From assembly GCA_019247515.1 (NCBI GenBank), contig JAFAOS010000531.1, positions 1 to 50,505 of the forward strand: 50,505 bases of DNA, written 5' to 3'. Numbering within the stretch: the first letter of the stretch is position 1; every line of letters starts with the position of its first letter. Source of the DNA: Chloroflexota bacterium (GTDB lineage: Bacteria; Chloroflexota; UBA6077; CF-72). A program made the position numbers and the translations under genes. A model generated the notes under the pieces. The model had not been told where the DNA came from. It did no database searches and was given only the letters and a program-made list of their open reading frames with translations. This document shows positions 7,830-15,634 of the stretch, piece by piece.

Positions 7830-8975
7830 GTGCCGGTGCCACGACCGCTGGAATTCGCGTTCGTGCTGGGCATGGCGCTGCAGTTTTTCTCGGAATCGAC
7901 CAAGCTCTTCGAGCTCATCTACTACTGGGACAAGCTGGTCCATCCGACGCTGATCGCGCTGACCGCCATGATCGCCGCCTGGCTGCTGCTCGGCTATCGC
8001 GACGCCTTCGGCAAACGCCTGCCCATCCATCTGGTCGGCGCGTTCAGCATGCTGTTGGGCATCTCCATCGGCGCGTTCTGGGAATTCATCGAGTTCACCT
8101 CGGATTGGTTCGGCAACGCCGACCTGCAAAAGTCCAACGGGGACACGATCACCGATATCATCTCCAACAACATCGGTTCCTTTCTGGCCACGCTGCTGGC
8201 GCTGTACCTGTACACCCACTTCTTCAGCTCTCGCCAGCGTGAGTCGACCGGTCTCCTGGCGCGGTGGCTGGCGCACGGTCCGCTGTTGCTCGTCCGGCGC
8301 CACGGCCGGCTGCTGGGTGGCGTCGTAACGGCTGCGTTTCTGGGGCTGGTGTTCATGTCGCAGTGGATCGATCGTGGCACGCCGGCTCTGGCCAGCGACC
8401 TCCAGCCTGGGCAAAGCGCCACGTGGCAGTTCGCCGATTCGGCGCCCCTGACCAACGCCCTTGTGCTCAGCGGCGACTGGGTGCCTGATCCACGTGGCAT
8501 CTGCCACGAGAACCTGGAGAATCCCAAGCCCGGCAGCGAGAAGATGGGCGTGCTCCAACTAGCCCCGGGCAGCGTGTACAGCGGCGATTTCTCCGTTCAG
8601 GCGCGCTACTTCGAAGAGCGGCCGGCGATGTCGCAGGGCAGCGAGATGGACGCGGGGATCGCCTTCGGCATTCGCGACGCGACGGATTTCGATCTGATCG
8701 AGGAAAACGCGCTGCACGACGTGCTGCGGCTGGACCAGTTCATCCACGGCAACCGCCGCGACCTGCGCGAAAAGCTGTACCGCACCCACGGCAATGAATG
8801 GCACACGCTGCAGCTGTCTGTGTCGGGTGCAACGATAACCGCTGGCATCGATGGTGAGACGATCTACACCGTTGAAAACGTGCCCGCCGCCGACGGCGGC
8901 ATCGGGCTCTGGGCCCGCGGCGCCGCGGCGACCTGCTTCAGCGATGCCAGCGTCACGCTAGGTGCCTCGTCATGA
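7830..8975 (+). CDS. Multi-spanning membrane protein with C-terminal lamin-G-like beta domain
   Basis: The N-terminal half has several hydrophobic segments and a conserved core: YWDKLVHP, then a stretch with WEFIEFTSDW and DLQKSNGDTITD. The same core occurs in the next gene (WGKLIH, WEIVEFIRDW, DLQKSNTDTMTD), so the two are tandem paralogs of a DUF2238/YjdF-like membrane family. After a last membrane segment near residue 180 comes an about 190-residue domain rich in beta-type sequence (GSVYSGDFSVQARYFEERP, WHTLQLSVSGATITAGIDGE), which looks like a concanavalin/LamG or DUF1080 sandwich. The first usable start is GTG at 7830, but membrane-like sequence continues in frame upstream to about 7680. 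Function unknown. Confidence 0.75.
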   Translation: MPVPRPLEFAFVLGMALQFFSESTKLFELIYYWDKLVHPTLIALTAMIAAWLLLGYRDAFGKRLPIHLVGAFSMLLGISIGAFWEFIEFTSDWFGNADLQKSNGDTITDIISNNIGSFLATLLALYLYTHFFSSRQRESTGLLARWLAHGPLLLVRRHGRLLGGVVTAAFLGLVFMSQWIDRGTPALASDLQPGQSATWQFADSAPLTNALVLSGDWVPDPRGICHENLENPKPGSEKMGVLQLAPGSVYSGDFSVQARYFEERPAMSQGSEMDAGIAFGIRDATDFDLIEENALHDVLRLDQFIHGNRRDLREKLYRTHGNEWHTLQLSVSGATITAGIDGETIYTVENVPAADGGIGLWARGAAATCFSDASVTLGASS

Positions 8976-9604
8976 CCCGAACGGTCTTTCCTCGAAAAGA
9001 GATCGCGTCCGATACGACCAGCGTGAACGGCTCCAGAGCCCAGCTGGTCCTGGCGGCGCTGCTCATCGTCGGCATCGCCGCGCCGGTGCTTTCCACCGTC
9101 TTTGGCCTCTATGATCGGATTGACAACTGGGGCAAGCTCATCCACGCCATCGACGGCGCCTGCGCGACCGCGATCTTCGCCCTGCTGTTCCTCGGTTGGC
9201 GAGACCTGGCTCAGATCGACTTCACCGACGAGCTGGCGGCGCTGCTCATGATGTTCTTCGGCATCTTTTTCGGGGTGATGTGGGAAATCGTCGAGTTCAT
9301 TCGCGACTGGGTGGCCTACTCGGACCTGCAGAAGTCGAACACCGACACCATGACCGACTTCCTGGCCAACGACGTCGCGTGCGTGATTGCCGCGCTGCTG
9401 GCCGTGCGCATCTATTGCCACCTGACGAGCAGCCAGGACCGCAAGCTGTTCGGCGAAACCGCCGAGTGGCTGGTCGACGGCCCCAGCCGCCTGCTGGACC
9501 GGCATGGCCTGGCCATCGCCGTGATCGCCGGCTGCTGCATCGCCGCCGCGGTGGCCAGCCTGTGGTTTGCCGGCCGGCCGGTGCTCGGTATATCGATCCC
9601 CTAG
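8972..9604 (+). CDS. DUF2238/YjdF-like multi-spanning membrane protein
   Basis: A 210-residue membrane protein with about five hydrophobic segments. The conserved core is DNWGKLIHAIDG, FFGVMWEIVEFIRDW and SDLQKSNTDTMTDF, closely matching the preceding gene and suggesting a local duplication. The acidic/polar motif at membrane edges (WE..EF..DW, and N.DT.TD) is strongly conserved between the copies, so it is probably functional, perhaps in ion or ligand binding. The ATG overlaps the previous stop by 4 bases (ATGA), so the pair is translationally coupled. This copy lacks the beta domain. Function unknown. Confidence 0.75.
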   Translation: MTRTVFPRKEIASDTTSVNGSRAQLVLAALLIVGIAAPVLSTVFGLYDRIDNWGKLIHAIDGACATAIFALLFLGWRDLAQIDFTDELAALLMMFFGIFFGVMWEIVEFIRDWVAYSDLQKSNTDTMTDFLANDVACVIAALLAVRIYCHLTSSQDRKLFGETAEWLVDGPSRLLDRHGLAIAVIAGCCIAAAVASLWFAGRPVLGISIP

Positions 9605-9626
9605 GCTAGCCGGGCTACCGAAACGC

Positions 9627-9775
9627 TCTGCTTCTCGAAAAAACGCTCCTTCGAAGGGCTCCACCGTAGGTGGAATCATTGAACCTGCGTTCGTCAGAGG
9701 GCGCTAGCTCACGTTTGTGGCCGCCACGTTTCGAGGTGCCGGCAATCTTCTCTGACGTCTCGGACGAGAAGCAGA
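9627..9775. repeat. Nested inverted-repeat element (MITE-like or structured RNA)
   Basis: An outer perfect 11-bp inverted repeat, TCTGCTTCTCG (9627-9637) and CGAGAAGCAGA (9765-9775), encloses an inner 8-bp pair, CGTCAGAG (about 9695) and CTCTGACG (about 9750), plus small hairpins CCACC-GTA-GGTGG and GTGG-CCG-CCAC. It fills the gap between the convergent membrane-protein and CoA-transferase genes. No reading frame in it looks coding. Confidence 0.55.
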
Positions 9776-9796
9776 CTCTTTCATCAACGTGCCAAG

Positions 9797-11002
9797 TTAG
9801 ATGATTCCGTCCTCGCGTAATCGGCTCTGCTCGGCGTTGCTCAGCCCGAGCAGCTCGCCGTAGACCTGGGCGTTGTGCTCGCCGAGCGCCGGCCCCACAA
9901 AGCGGACCCTGCCCGGTGTGCGCGAAAAACGCGGCAGGACACCGGGCATCGGCACCGGACCGACCTCGGGGTCCACGGGTGAAATGATGTCCTGCCGGGC
10001 ACGATACTGCTCGTCCTCGAAGATGTCGGCGATCGAGTAGATCGGACTGACCGGCACGCCAGCCGCGTCCAGCACGCGTTGCGCTTCCTCGGCGGTGTGC
10101 TCGGCGAACCATCCGCCGACCAGCGCATCCACCTCGTCCGGCCGTCTGGTGCGTTCGGGATTGCTCGCGTAGCGCGGATCGGTGGCCCACTCCGGGTGGC
10201 CCATCGCCTCGGTCATGCGCAGCCACACCCGGTCGGTGGAGACGCTCAGCACCATGTAGCGGTCGTCGCCGGTCCGGTAGCTGCCAATCGGCGAGGATTG
10301 ACCGGTGCGATTGCCGTTGCGCTCGCGGATGACGCCGTTTTTGCCATACGCGGGCACCACCGCCTCCAGCAGCCGAAAAACAGATTCGTACAGCGAGACG
10401 TCCAGCCACTGGCCGCCACGGTGGTTGCGCTCGCGTTCGAGGAGCGCCGCGAGGCCACCCAGGGCCGCAAACAGGCCGGCCAGATAATCGGCCAGCGCGA
10501 TTGGCACGGTGATCGGCGGGCGGTCCGGAAAGCCGGTGATGTATGTCAGCCCGCCCATGGCGGCCGCCGGTGTGCCGAAGCCGGCCTTGTCGCGGTAGGG
10601 CCCGTCCTGACCGTAGCCGGAGACCCGCACGAGGACGATGTCAGCGTTGGCCGCCTTCAGCACGTCGTAGCCCAGGTTCCAGCGTTCCAGCGTGCCGGGG
10701 CGGAAGTTTTCGACGAGCGCGTCGCTGCGTTTGACCAGCTCCAAAAAGAGGTCACGTCCGCGCGGTACGCGCAAGTCGAGGGTAATCGAGCACTTGTTGC
10801 GCCCGAGGACCGACCAGTACAGCGAACGGTTCGCGTACATGGGTGCGACGTGGCGCAGCGTGTCCCCCGCGCCGGGCAACTCGACTTTGATGATCTCGGC
10901 GCCCATATCCCCGAAGAGCGCGGCGGCGAACGGCGCCGCGATCATCGTCGAGATGTCCAGGACGCGCAAGCCCGCCAGCGGTCCGGCCGAATTTTGTGTC
11001 AT
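9797..11002 (-). CDS. Class III CoA transferase (CaiB/BaiF family)
   Basis: A 401-residue family III CoA transferase, which moves CoA between carboxylic acids; family members act on formyl/oxalyl, carnitine, succinyl and aromatic acids. It begins AGLRVLDISTMIAAPFAAALFGDMGAEIIKVE in two recognisable blocks, followed by NKCSITLDL and ENFRPGTLERWNLGYD, all typical. The likely catalytic Asp is in the VPIALADYLAG region. The frame stays open far upstream, but homology starts at the ATG at 11002. There is no close operon partner. Substrate not predictable from sequence alone. Confidence 0.9.
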   Translation of the reverse strand: MTQNSAGPLAGLRVLDISTMIAAPFAAALFGDMGAEIIKVELPGAGDTLRHVAPMYANRSLYWSVLGRNKCSITLDLRVPRGRDLFLELVKRSDALVENFRPGTLERWNLGYDVLKAANADIVLVRVSGYGQDGPYRDKAGFGTPAAAMGGLTYITGFPDRPPITVPIALADYLAGLFAALGGLAALLERERNHRGGQWLDVSLYESVFRLLEAVVPAYGKNGVIRERNGNRTGQSSPIGSYRTGDDRYMVLSVSTDRVWLRMTEAMGHPEWATDPRYASNPERTRRPDEVDALVGGWFAEHTAEEAQRVLDAAGVPVSPIYSIADIFEDEQYRARQDIISPVDPEVGPVPMPGVLPRFSRTPGRVRFVGPALGEHNAQVYGELLGLSNAEQSRLREDGII

Positions 11003-11048
11003 TTCTGTACAAAGTACTCCCCCCAAACGCCTCTCTAGCGAAGTCGCT

Positions 11049-11080
11049 CCCCCTCCCCCTCTGAGATAGAGGGGAGGGGG
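11049..11080. repeat. C/G-rich palindrome between divergent genes
   Basis: CCCCCTCCCCCTCT and AGAGGGGAGGGGG pair around a GAGAT loop with one bulge. The surrounding 11015-11096 stretch is strongly strand-biased (C runs, then G runs) and resembles the palindrome in the T-box leader at 3041-3111. It lies in the divergent promoter gap between the CoA transferase and the PQQ-type dehydrogenase. Confidence 0.6.
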
Positions 11081-11131
11081 TTGGGGGGTAGGGGTGCCGA
11101 CCCAGCTCCGCGATGCTACCCTCTGGCCGAA

Positions 11132-12316
11132 ATGCCACGGCTGCGCTTGATCATTCCCGTTGTCCTGGTGCTGGCGATCATCGGCGTGGTTGCGGCCGAT
11201 CTGGCCGTCACCCGGGCCCGCGCCCGCGCCCAATCCGACTGGTTGATCGACAAGAACCTGTCCCTCGCACCGGTCATCAAAGGCCTCAAAGAGCCAACCT
11301 TCGTCGCCTGGCCGCCCGACGGCACCCGGCGCATGTTCGTCCTCGAACGCGACGGTCGCGTGCGCATCGCCGACGCCGACGGCACCCTCCACCCCACTCC
11401 GTTCCTCGACATCTCCAACAACACTTCCACCAGCACCGAGGAGGGTTTGCTCGGACTGGCGTTCGACCCCAACTACACCCAGAACGGCTACATGTACATC
11501 GACTACACCGCCAACGACGCGTCGGTGAATGTCGTCCGCTACACCGTTTCACCCAATCAACCGGACCAGGTCGACCCGTCCACGGCCATGACGGTCATGG
11601 CCATTCCCAAACGCAGCAAGTTCCACAACGGCGGCATGCTGGCTTTTGGTCCCGACGGGTACCTGTACATTTCGCTCGGCGACGACGAGGCCTCCCAGGA
11701 AGCGCAGAGCGTGTCGTCCATTTTCGGCAAGATCCTCCGCATCGACGTCGATTCGACGCAACCGTATGCAGTGCCACCCTCCAATCCGTTCGTCGATACG
11801 CCCGGTGCCCGCCCCGAAATCTGGTCATACGGGTTTCGCAATCCGTGGCGTTTCAGCTTCGATCGTGCCACCAGCGACATGTGGATTGGCGACGTCGGCG
11901 ACGCGCGCTGGGAGGAAGTCGACATGCAGCCTGCCAGCAGCCACGGCGGCGAGAACTACGGCTGGCCGTTCTTCGAGGGCGCCGAGTGCAGGGACCAGGA
12001 CCACTGCAATGATGCAGGCCTGGTGCCGCCTCTGGTGACCTACGGCCACAACATGACGTGCGCGATCATGGGTGGCTACGTCTACCACGGCCCGAGCGTG
12101 GCGGCGTTTACGGGGAAATACCTGTTCGGCGACCTGTGCACGGGAGGGGTCTTCACCATGATTGGCGACGCGCAGCAGGGCTGGACGCGCGTGGAGCTTG
12201 GCTTTTACCCCATCAAGATTGACTCGTTCGCCGAAGATCCGGCCGGTGACGTGTACGTCGTGGACATGCAGGGCGGCGTGATTTATCGCGTCGCCGACGG
12301 ATCGCTGCCGGCCTGA
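11132..12316 (+). CDS. PQQ-dependent sugar dehydrogenase-like protein (glucose/sorbosone dehydrogenase family)
   Basis: A 394-residue exported or membrane-anchored beta-propeller protein. The N-terminus has a basic start and one hydrophobic helix (IIPVVLVLAIIGVVAADLAV). Family motifs follow in order: EGLLGLAFDPNY, HNGGMLAFGPDGYLYISLGD, SYGFRNPWRFSFD and MWIGDVGDARWEEV. Homologues oxidise aldose sugars with PQQ (Asd/YliI/GDH-B type); actual PQQ use and substrate are inferred. The ATG at 11132 places the hydrophobic segment correctly. The serine hydrolase gene starts 17 bases after its stop, so they are probably one transcript. Confidence 0.88.
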   Translation: MPRLRLIIPVVLVLAIIGVVAADLAVTRARARAQSDWLIDKNLSLAPVIKGLKEPTFVAWPPDGTRRMFVLERDGRVRIADADGTLHPTPFLDISNNTSTSTEEGLLGLAFDPNYTQNGYMYIDYTANDASVNVVRYTVSPNQPDQVDPSTAMTVMAIPKRSKFHNGGMLAFGPDGYLYISLGDDEASQEAQSVSSIFGKILRIDVDSTQPYAVPPSNPFVDTPGARPEIWSYGFRNPWRFSFDRATSDMWIGDVGDARWEEVDMQPASSHGGENYGWPFFEGAECRDQDHCNDAGLVPPLVTYGHNMTCAIMGGYVYHGPSVAAFTGKYLFGDLCTGGVFTMIGDAQQGWTRVELGFYPIKIDSFAEDPAGDVYVVDMQGGVIYRVADGSLPA

Positions 12317-12333
12317 CGCTCCGACCACGTCGC

Positions 12334-13371
12334 ATGGAGTCCGGGTTCGCGCCGGTCGAGCGCGCCATCGCGTCTGGTCCAATCCCGGGTGCGGCCGCCG
12401 CGATTGGCGATCGCTCCGACGAGCGCATGGCGTGCTTCGGTCGCACCGAATCCGGTGGCGCGGCCGTGACGCCCGACACCTGGTACGACCTCGCGTCGCT
12501 GACCAAGGTGCTGTGCACCACGCCACTGGTGCTGGAGGGCATCGCGGCCGGCTACCTGGACCCACACGTTACCCTGCGCCAGCTGATACCCGAGGTGGCG
12601 TGGCTCCAGCCGACACCCAACCTCGGCGATGCCACACTCCTCCAGTTGGCCACGCATACCAGCGGACTGCCAGCGTGGCAGCCGCTGTACACGCTCGGAC
12701 TGAATCGACCGACGCTGCTGGCGCGCGTTCTCCACACGCCATTGGAGCAATCGCCCGGTCGTAGCGTCTACAGCGACCTGGGTTTTATCTTGCTGGGCTA
12801 CATTCTGGAGCGCGTCTTCGAGCAGCCGTTGGAGGCCCAGGCGCGGGCGCTGTATGCGCGCCTCGGGCTGGAGGAGCACATCGCGTTTTCACCGCCGGCC
12901 GGCGCGCCGGTCGCGCCAACCGAAATCTGTCCGTGGCGCGGGCGGCTGTTGCGGGGTGAAGTCCATGACGAAAACGCGGCGTCACTCGGCGGAGTCTCCG
13001 GCCACGCTGGCTTGTTTGCCACACTGCGCGGCGTGTGCGGCTACGCGCGAGCATTGTTGAATTGTCGACTTCATTCACCGGCGGTGCTCGAGTATATGAG
13101 TCGCGAGCACGCGCGCTCCGACTCGCCGGAAGACCTTCGGTACGGGTTCGGCTGGAGTCTGATGAGCCGCGGATGGAGCGGCGGCGACCTGATCAGTCCG
13201 CGCAGCATCGGCCACACCGGCTTCACGGGCACCGGCGTGTGGATCGACCTGGAGCGTGGACGCTATACCGTGCTCCTCAGCAATCGAGTCCATCCCTCAC
13301 GCCACACTCCATCCGGGATCGACGGCCTGCGCCGCGCGTTCAATCACGCGGCGCACGGTGGCCCAGCCTGA
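12334..13371 (+). CDS. Beta-lactamase-family serine hydrolase (class C/AmpC-like fold)
   Basis: A 345-residue member of the penicillin-binding/beta-lactamase family. The catalytic SxxK is SLTK (Ser 55, Lys 58). The second motif is YSD in RSVYSDLGFILLG, and the third box is HTG in SIGHTGFTGTGVWID in place of KTG, as in many esterase-type members. No signal peptide was seen, so it may act in the cytoplasm on esters or peptides rather than as a true beta-lactamase. It lies 17 bases after the PQQ-type dehydrogenase gene and is convergent with the aldo/keto reductase. Confidence 0.85.
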   Translation: MESGFAPVERAIASGPIPGAAAAIGDRSDERMACFGRTESGGAAVTPDTWYDLASLTKVLCTTPLVLEGIAAGYLDPHVTLRQLIPEVAWLQPTPNLGDATLLQLATHTSGLPAWQPLYTLGLNRPTLLARVLHTPLEQSPGRSVYSDLGFILLGYILERVFEQPLEAQARALYARLGLEEHIAFSPPAGAPVAPTEICPWRGRLLRGEVHDENAASLGGVSGHAGLFATLRGVCGYARALLNCRLHSPAVLEYMSREHARSDSPEDLRYGFGWSLMSRGWSGGDLISPRSIGHTGFTGTGVWIDLERGRYTVLLSNRVHPSRHTPSGIDGLRRAFNHAAHGGPA

Positions 13372-13377
13372 GGCTCT

Positions 13378-14238
13378 TCAGACGAAGAGCGGCTCCATCT
13401 GCAGGCGCTCCACCATCCGCTGCATGTCCGCGTCGGACGGACGCGTGTCGAAGCGCTCCGCGGCGTCCAGGATCTTCGGCAGCAGATTGACGTCACCGGA
13501 CGAGATGACGAAAATGCCCGGTTCACCCATCGCCCAGTGGACGGCCGTGTCGATCTCCGGCTGGTCCTGCAATGGCTGGTACCAGGTGGAGTTGGTCCGC
13601 TCGCGGCCGGACCAGGGCCGGTAGGCGAGCGACTTGATCGTCTGGACGGCCGTGTTGCGCTCCTGGCAGGTGGCCTTGAGCGCGTGGAAGTTCTCGAAGT
13701 AGTACGCCGACTGGAGCGTCAGGTAGTTGTACGGCAGGAGGACCGAGTCGAAGTCGAAGCGTCGCAAGCTGCGCCGATGGTTGGCGGCGATCTGGGCGCC
13801 GTGGCCGGTGACGCCGATGAAGCGGACCAGCCCCTGCTCGCGGGCCTCCACCGCCGCATCGATGACGCCGCCGGGGCTGAGCGCCGTGTCCCACTCGATC
13901 GGGTCGGACAGGTTGTGGAGCTGCCAGAGATCGACTTTGTCGATCTGGAGTCGATCCAGCGAACGCTTCAGTTCCTCACGCGCTTCCTCGGCGCGGCGCT
14001 TGTTGGTCTTGGTTGCCACGAAGAAGCGGTTCGGATAGCGCTTGAGCCACGGGGCGACCCTGAGCTCGGCATCGCCGTAGCTGGCCGCCACGTCGATGTG
14101 GTTGATGTCGTGCTCGAGCAGCACGTCGAGCGAGCGATCGGCCACGTCCTGCGCGACGCGCCCGAGCGCCGCCGCGCCGAAGATGATGCGCGTGCTCTGA
14201 TGGCCCGTGCGGCCAAACGGAAGAAGCGGAATCGGCAT
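13378..14238 (-). CDS. Aldo/keto reductase
   Basis: A 286-residue NAD(P)H-dependent oxidoreductase with a TIM barrel. The catalytic tetrad is visible: Asp 49 and Tyr 54 in [12 protein letters not shown], Lys 77 in VATKTNK and His 108 in LWQLHNL. It is slightly shorter than classic AKRs, as in the MocA/YajO-type subgroup. Substrate unknown. It is convergent with the serine hydrolase (6-base gap) and probably monocistronic. Confidence 0.9.
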   Translation of the reverse strand: MPIPLLPFGRTGHQSTRIIFGAAALGRVAQDVADRSLDVLLEHDINHIDVAASYGDAELRVAPWLKRYPNRFFVATKTNKRRAEEAREELKRSLDRLQIDKVDLWQLHNLSDPIEWDTALSPGGVIDAAVEAREQGLVRFIGVTGHGAQIAANHRRSLRRFDFDSVLLPYNYLTLQSAYYFENFHALKATCQERNTAVQTIKSLAYRPWSGRERTNSTWYQPLQDQPEIDTAVHWAMGEPGIFVISSGDVNLLPKILDAAERFDTRPSDADMQRMVERLQMEPLFV

Positions 14239-14303
14239 GTCCCAAACAGCATACGCCCACGCCGCGCGAGTTCGACGCTGAGTGTCCGCGATCGCCCGTG
14301 GCT

Positions 14304-15044
14304 TTAGTCGCCGACCATCTCCCGCAAGCGCCTGGCATTGTCAATAGCCGCCGGCCGCCCGCGCCACAGCGTGTCGTTGTTGAAGTAGCTGTAACTGTCG
14401 ATCCCAGCCTCGCGCCACCCGCGGATGCGCGCCGCCCACGGCGCCAGCTCGTCATCCTCGAAGAAGTGGCTCCGCTCCCCGCCGTGAAACCGGATGTACG
14501 TCCAGTCAGCCGTCACCTGCACGTCGAGTGGAATGCCCCAGCCAATTGGCAGGCACAGCGCCGCGTTGTTGTCGTGCAGCACGGCGTACACCTCGGCCGT
14601 GAGCCAGCTCTGATGCCGGAATTCGAACGCATAGCGGTGTGACGGATGCGCCCCCAGCGCCGCACAAAACTCCTGCAAGCGCTGCAGGTTTAGCTTCCAC
14701 TGACGGGGGAACTGGAACAACACGGGCCCGAGTGTCTTGCCGAGTCCGCCAGCGTTGTGCAGCAAGCGTTCGAGCGGTTCAGCGGGGTCCTTCAGCTTCT
14801 TCATGTGCGTTAGATACCGACTGGCCTTGACCGCGAACACGAAGCCGGCCGGCGCTTTGCGCCGCCACAGCTCGAAGGTCTTGCGTGGCGGCAGCTGATA
14901 GTACGAGTAGTTGATCTCGACCGTGGCGAAGTGTGTCGCGAAAAACGGCAGAAACTCCGATGCCCGAGTGCCCTGTGGATAGAACTTGCCGTTTTCCCAG
15001 TGTTTGTATGACCAGCCGCTGGTGCCAATCCACACGTGTGCCAT
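14304..15044 (-). CDS. DUF72 domain protein
   Basis: A 246-residue DUF72 protein (YecE family, TIM-barrel fold). Hallmarks are the start [20 protein letters not shown], the [13 protein letters not shown] strand, [21 protein letters not shown], and the C-terminal YSYFNNDT. The biochemical function of the family is not established. The ATG at 15044 is where homology begins; a longer frame upstream to 15098 is likely not translated. It is divergent from the acetyltransferase gene 26 bases away. Confidence 0.9.
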   Translation of the reverse strand: MAHVWIGTSGWSYKHWENGKFYPQGTRASEFLPFFATHFATVEINYSYYQLPPRKTFELWRRKAPAGFVFAVKASRYLTHMKKLKDPAEPLERLLHNAGGLGKTLGPVLFQFPRQWKLNLQRLQEFCAALGAHPSHRYAFEFRHQSWLTAEVYAVLHDNNAALCLPIGWGIPLDVQVTADWTYIRFHGGERSHFFEDDELAPWAARIRGWREAGIDSYSYFNNDTLWRGRPAAIDNARRLREMVGD

Positions 15045-15070
15045 GCGCCGACTACACTGCCTTGCAAAGC

Positions 15071-15571
15071 GTGGCAGACCTGACGGTGCGCAATGCAAGC
15101 GCGAATGATGCAGAGGCCATAGCGCGCATCTACAACCAGGGTATCGAGGATCGTGTCGCGACGCTCGAGACCGTCCCGCGGACCGCCGACGAGCGTCGTC
15201 AATGGTTGGCGGTCCATTCTGGCCGCTATCCAGTCCTGGTCGCCGCCAGTGCGGGCGGTCAGGTCGTGGGCTGGGCGTCGCTCAACCAGTTCAATCCGCG
15301 GCCGGCGTATGACAACGTGGCCGACTTCTCGGTGTACGTCGCGCGAGAGGCCCGCGGCTCGGGTGTCGGTACGCTGCTGCTCAGCGCGCTGGAGGAGCGT
15401 GCGCGGCAAATCGGCTTCCACAAGCTGGTGCTGGCCGCGTTTCCGACCAACTCCGCGGGTATGCGCCTGTATACCCAGCGCGGCTTTCAGGTCGTTGGCA
15501 CCTATCGCGAGCAGGGCCTGCTGGACGGCCGCTGGGTGGACGTGATCCTGATGGAAAAGATCCTGCGCTGA
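15071..15571 (+). CDS. GNAT N-acetyltransferase, ArsN1/phosphinothricin acetyltransferase-like
   Basis: A GNAT acetyltransferase of about 166 residues. The N-terminus DAEAIARIYNQGIEDRVATLE and the motif A region VYVAREARGSGVGTLLLSAL closely match the ArsN1/Pat/Bar subgroup, which acetylates arsinothricin, phosphinothricin or methionine sulfoximine. The C-terminus (GLLDGRWVDVILMEKIL) fits too. The start is not clear: GTG at 15071 is the best placed, with TTG at 15062 also possible. Actual substrate and any resistance phenotype are inferred from family only. Confidence 0.85.
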   Translation: MADLTVRNASANDAEAIARIYNQGIEDRVATLETVPRTADERRQWLAVHSGRYPVLVAASAGGQVVGWASLNQFNPRPAYDNVADFSVYVAREARGSGVGTLLLSALEERARQIGFHKLVLAAFPTNSAGMRLYTQRGFQVVGTYREQGLLDGRWVDVILMEKILR

Positions 15572-15634
15572 AGTTCAGTGGAGGGCGCCCGCCGTGCGGG
15601 TCTCAACAGGAGCCGGCAGGCGCGCCACTTTCCA

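Noticed and set aside
7697..8242. Frame starting at ATG 7697
   Set aside because: Translation is Arg-rich and non-membrane, while the overlapping frame gives a conserved membrane protein.
9605..9796. tRNA or known riboswitch in the inverted-repeat spacer
   Set aside because: GGTTCAAT on the minus strand recalls a T-arm, but no acceptor or anticodon arm fits. No TPP, SAM, cobalamin or glycine riboswitch signature was seen.
15588..15600. CCCGC-CGT-GCGGG hairpin between convergent genes
   Set aside because: The stem is only 5 bp and no T run follows; too weak to call a terminator.
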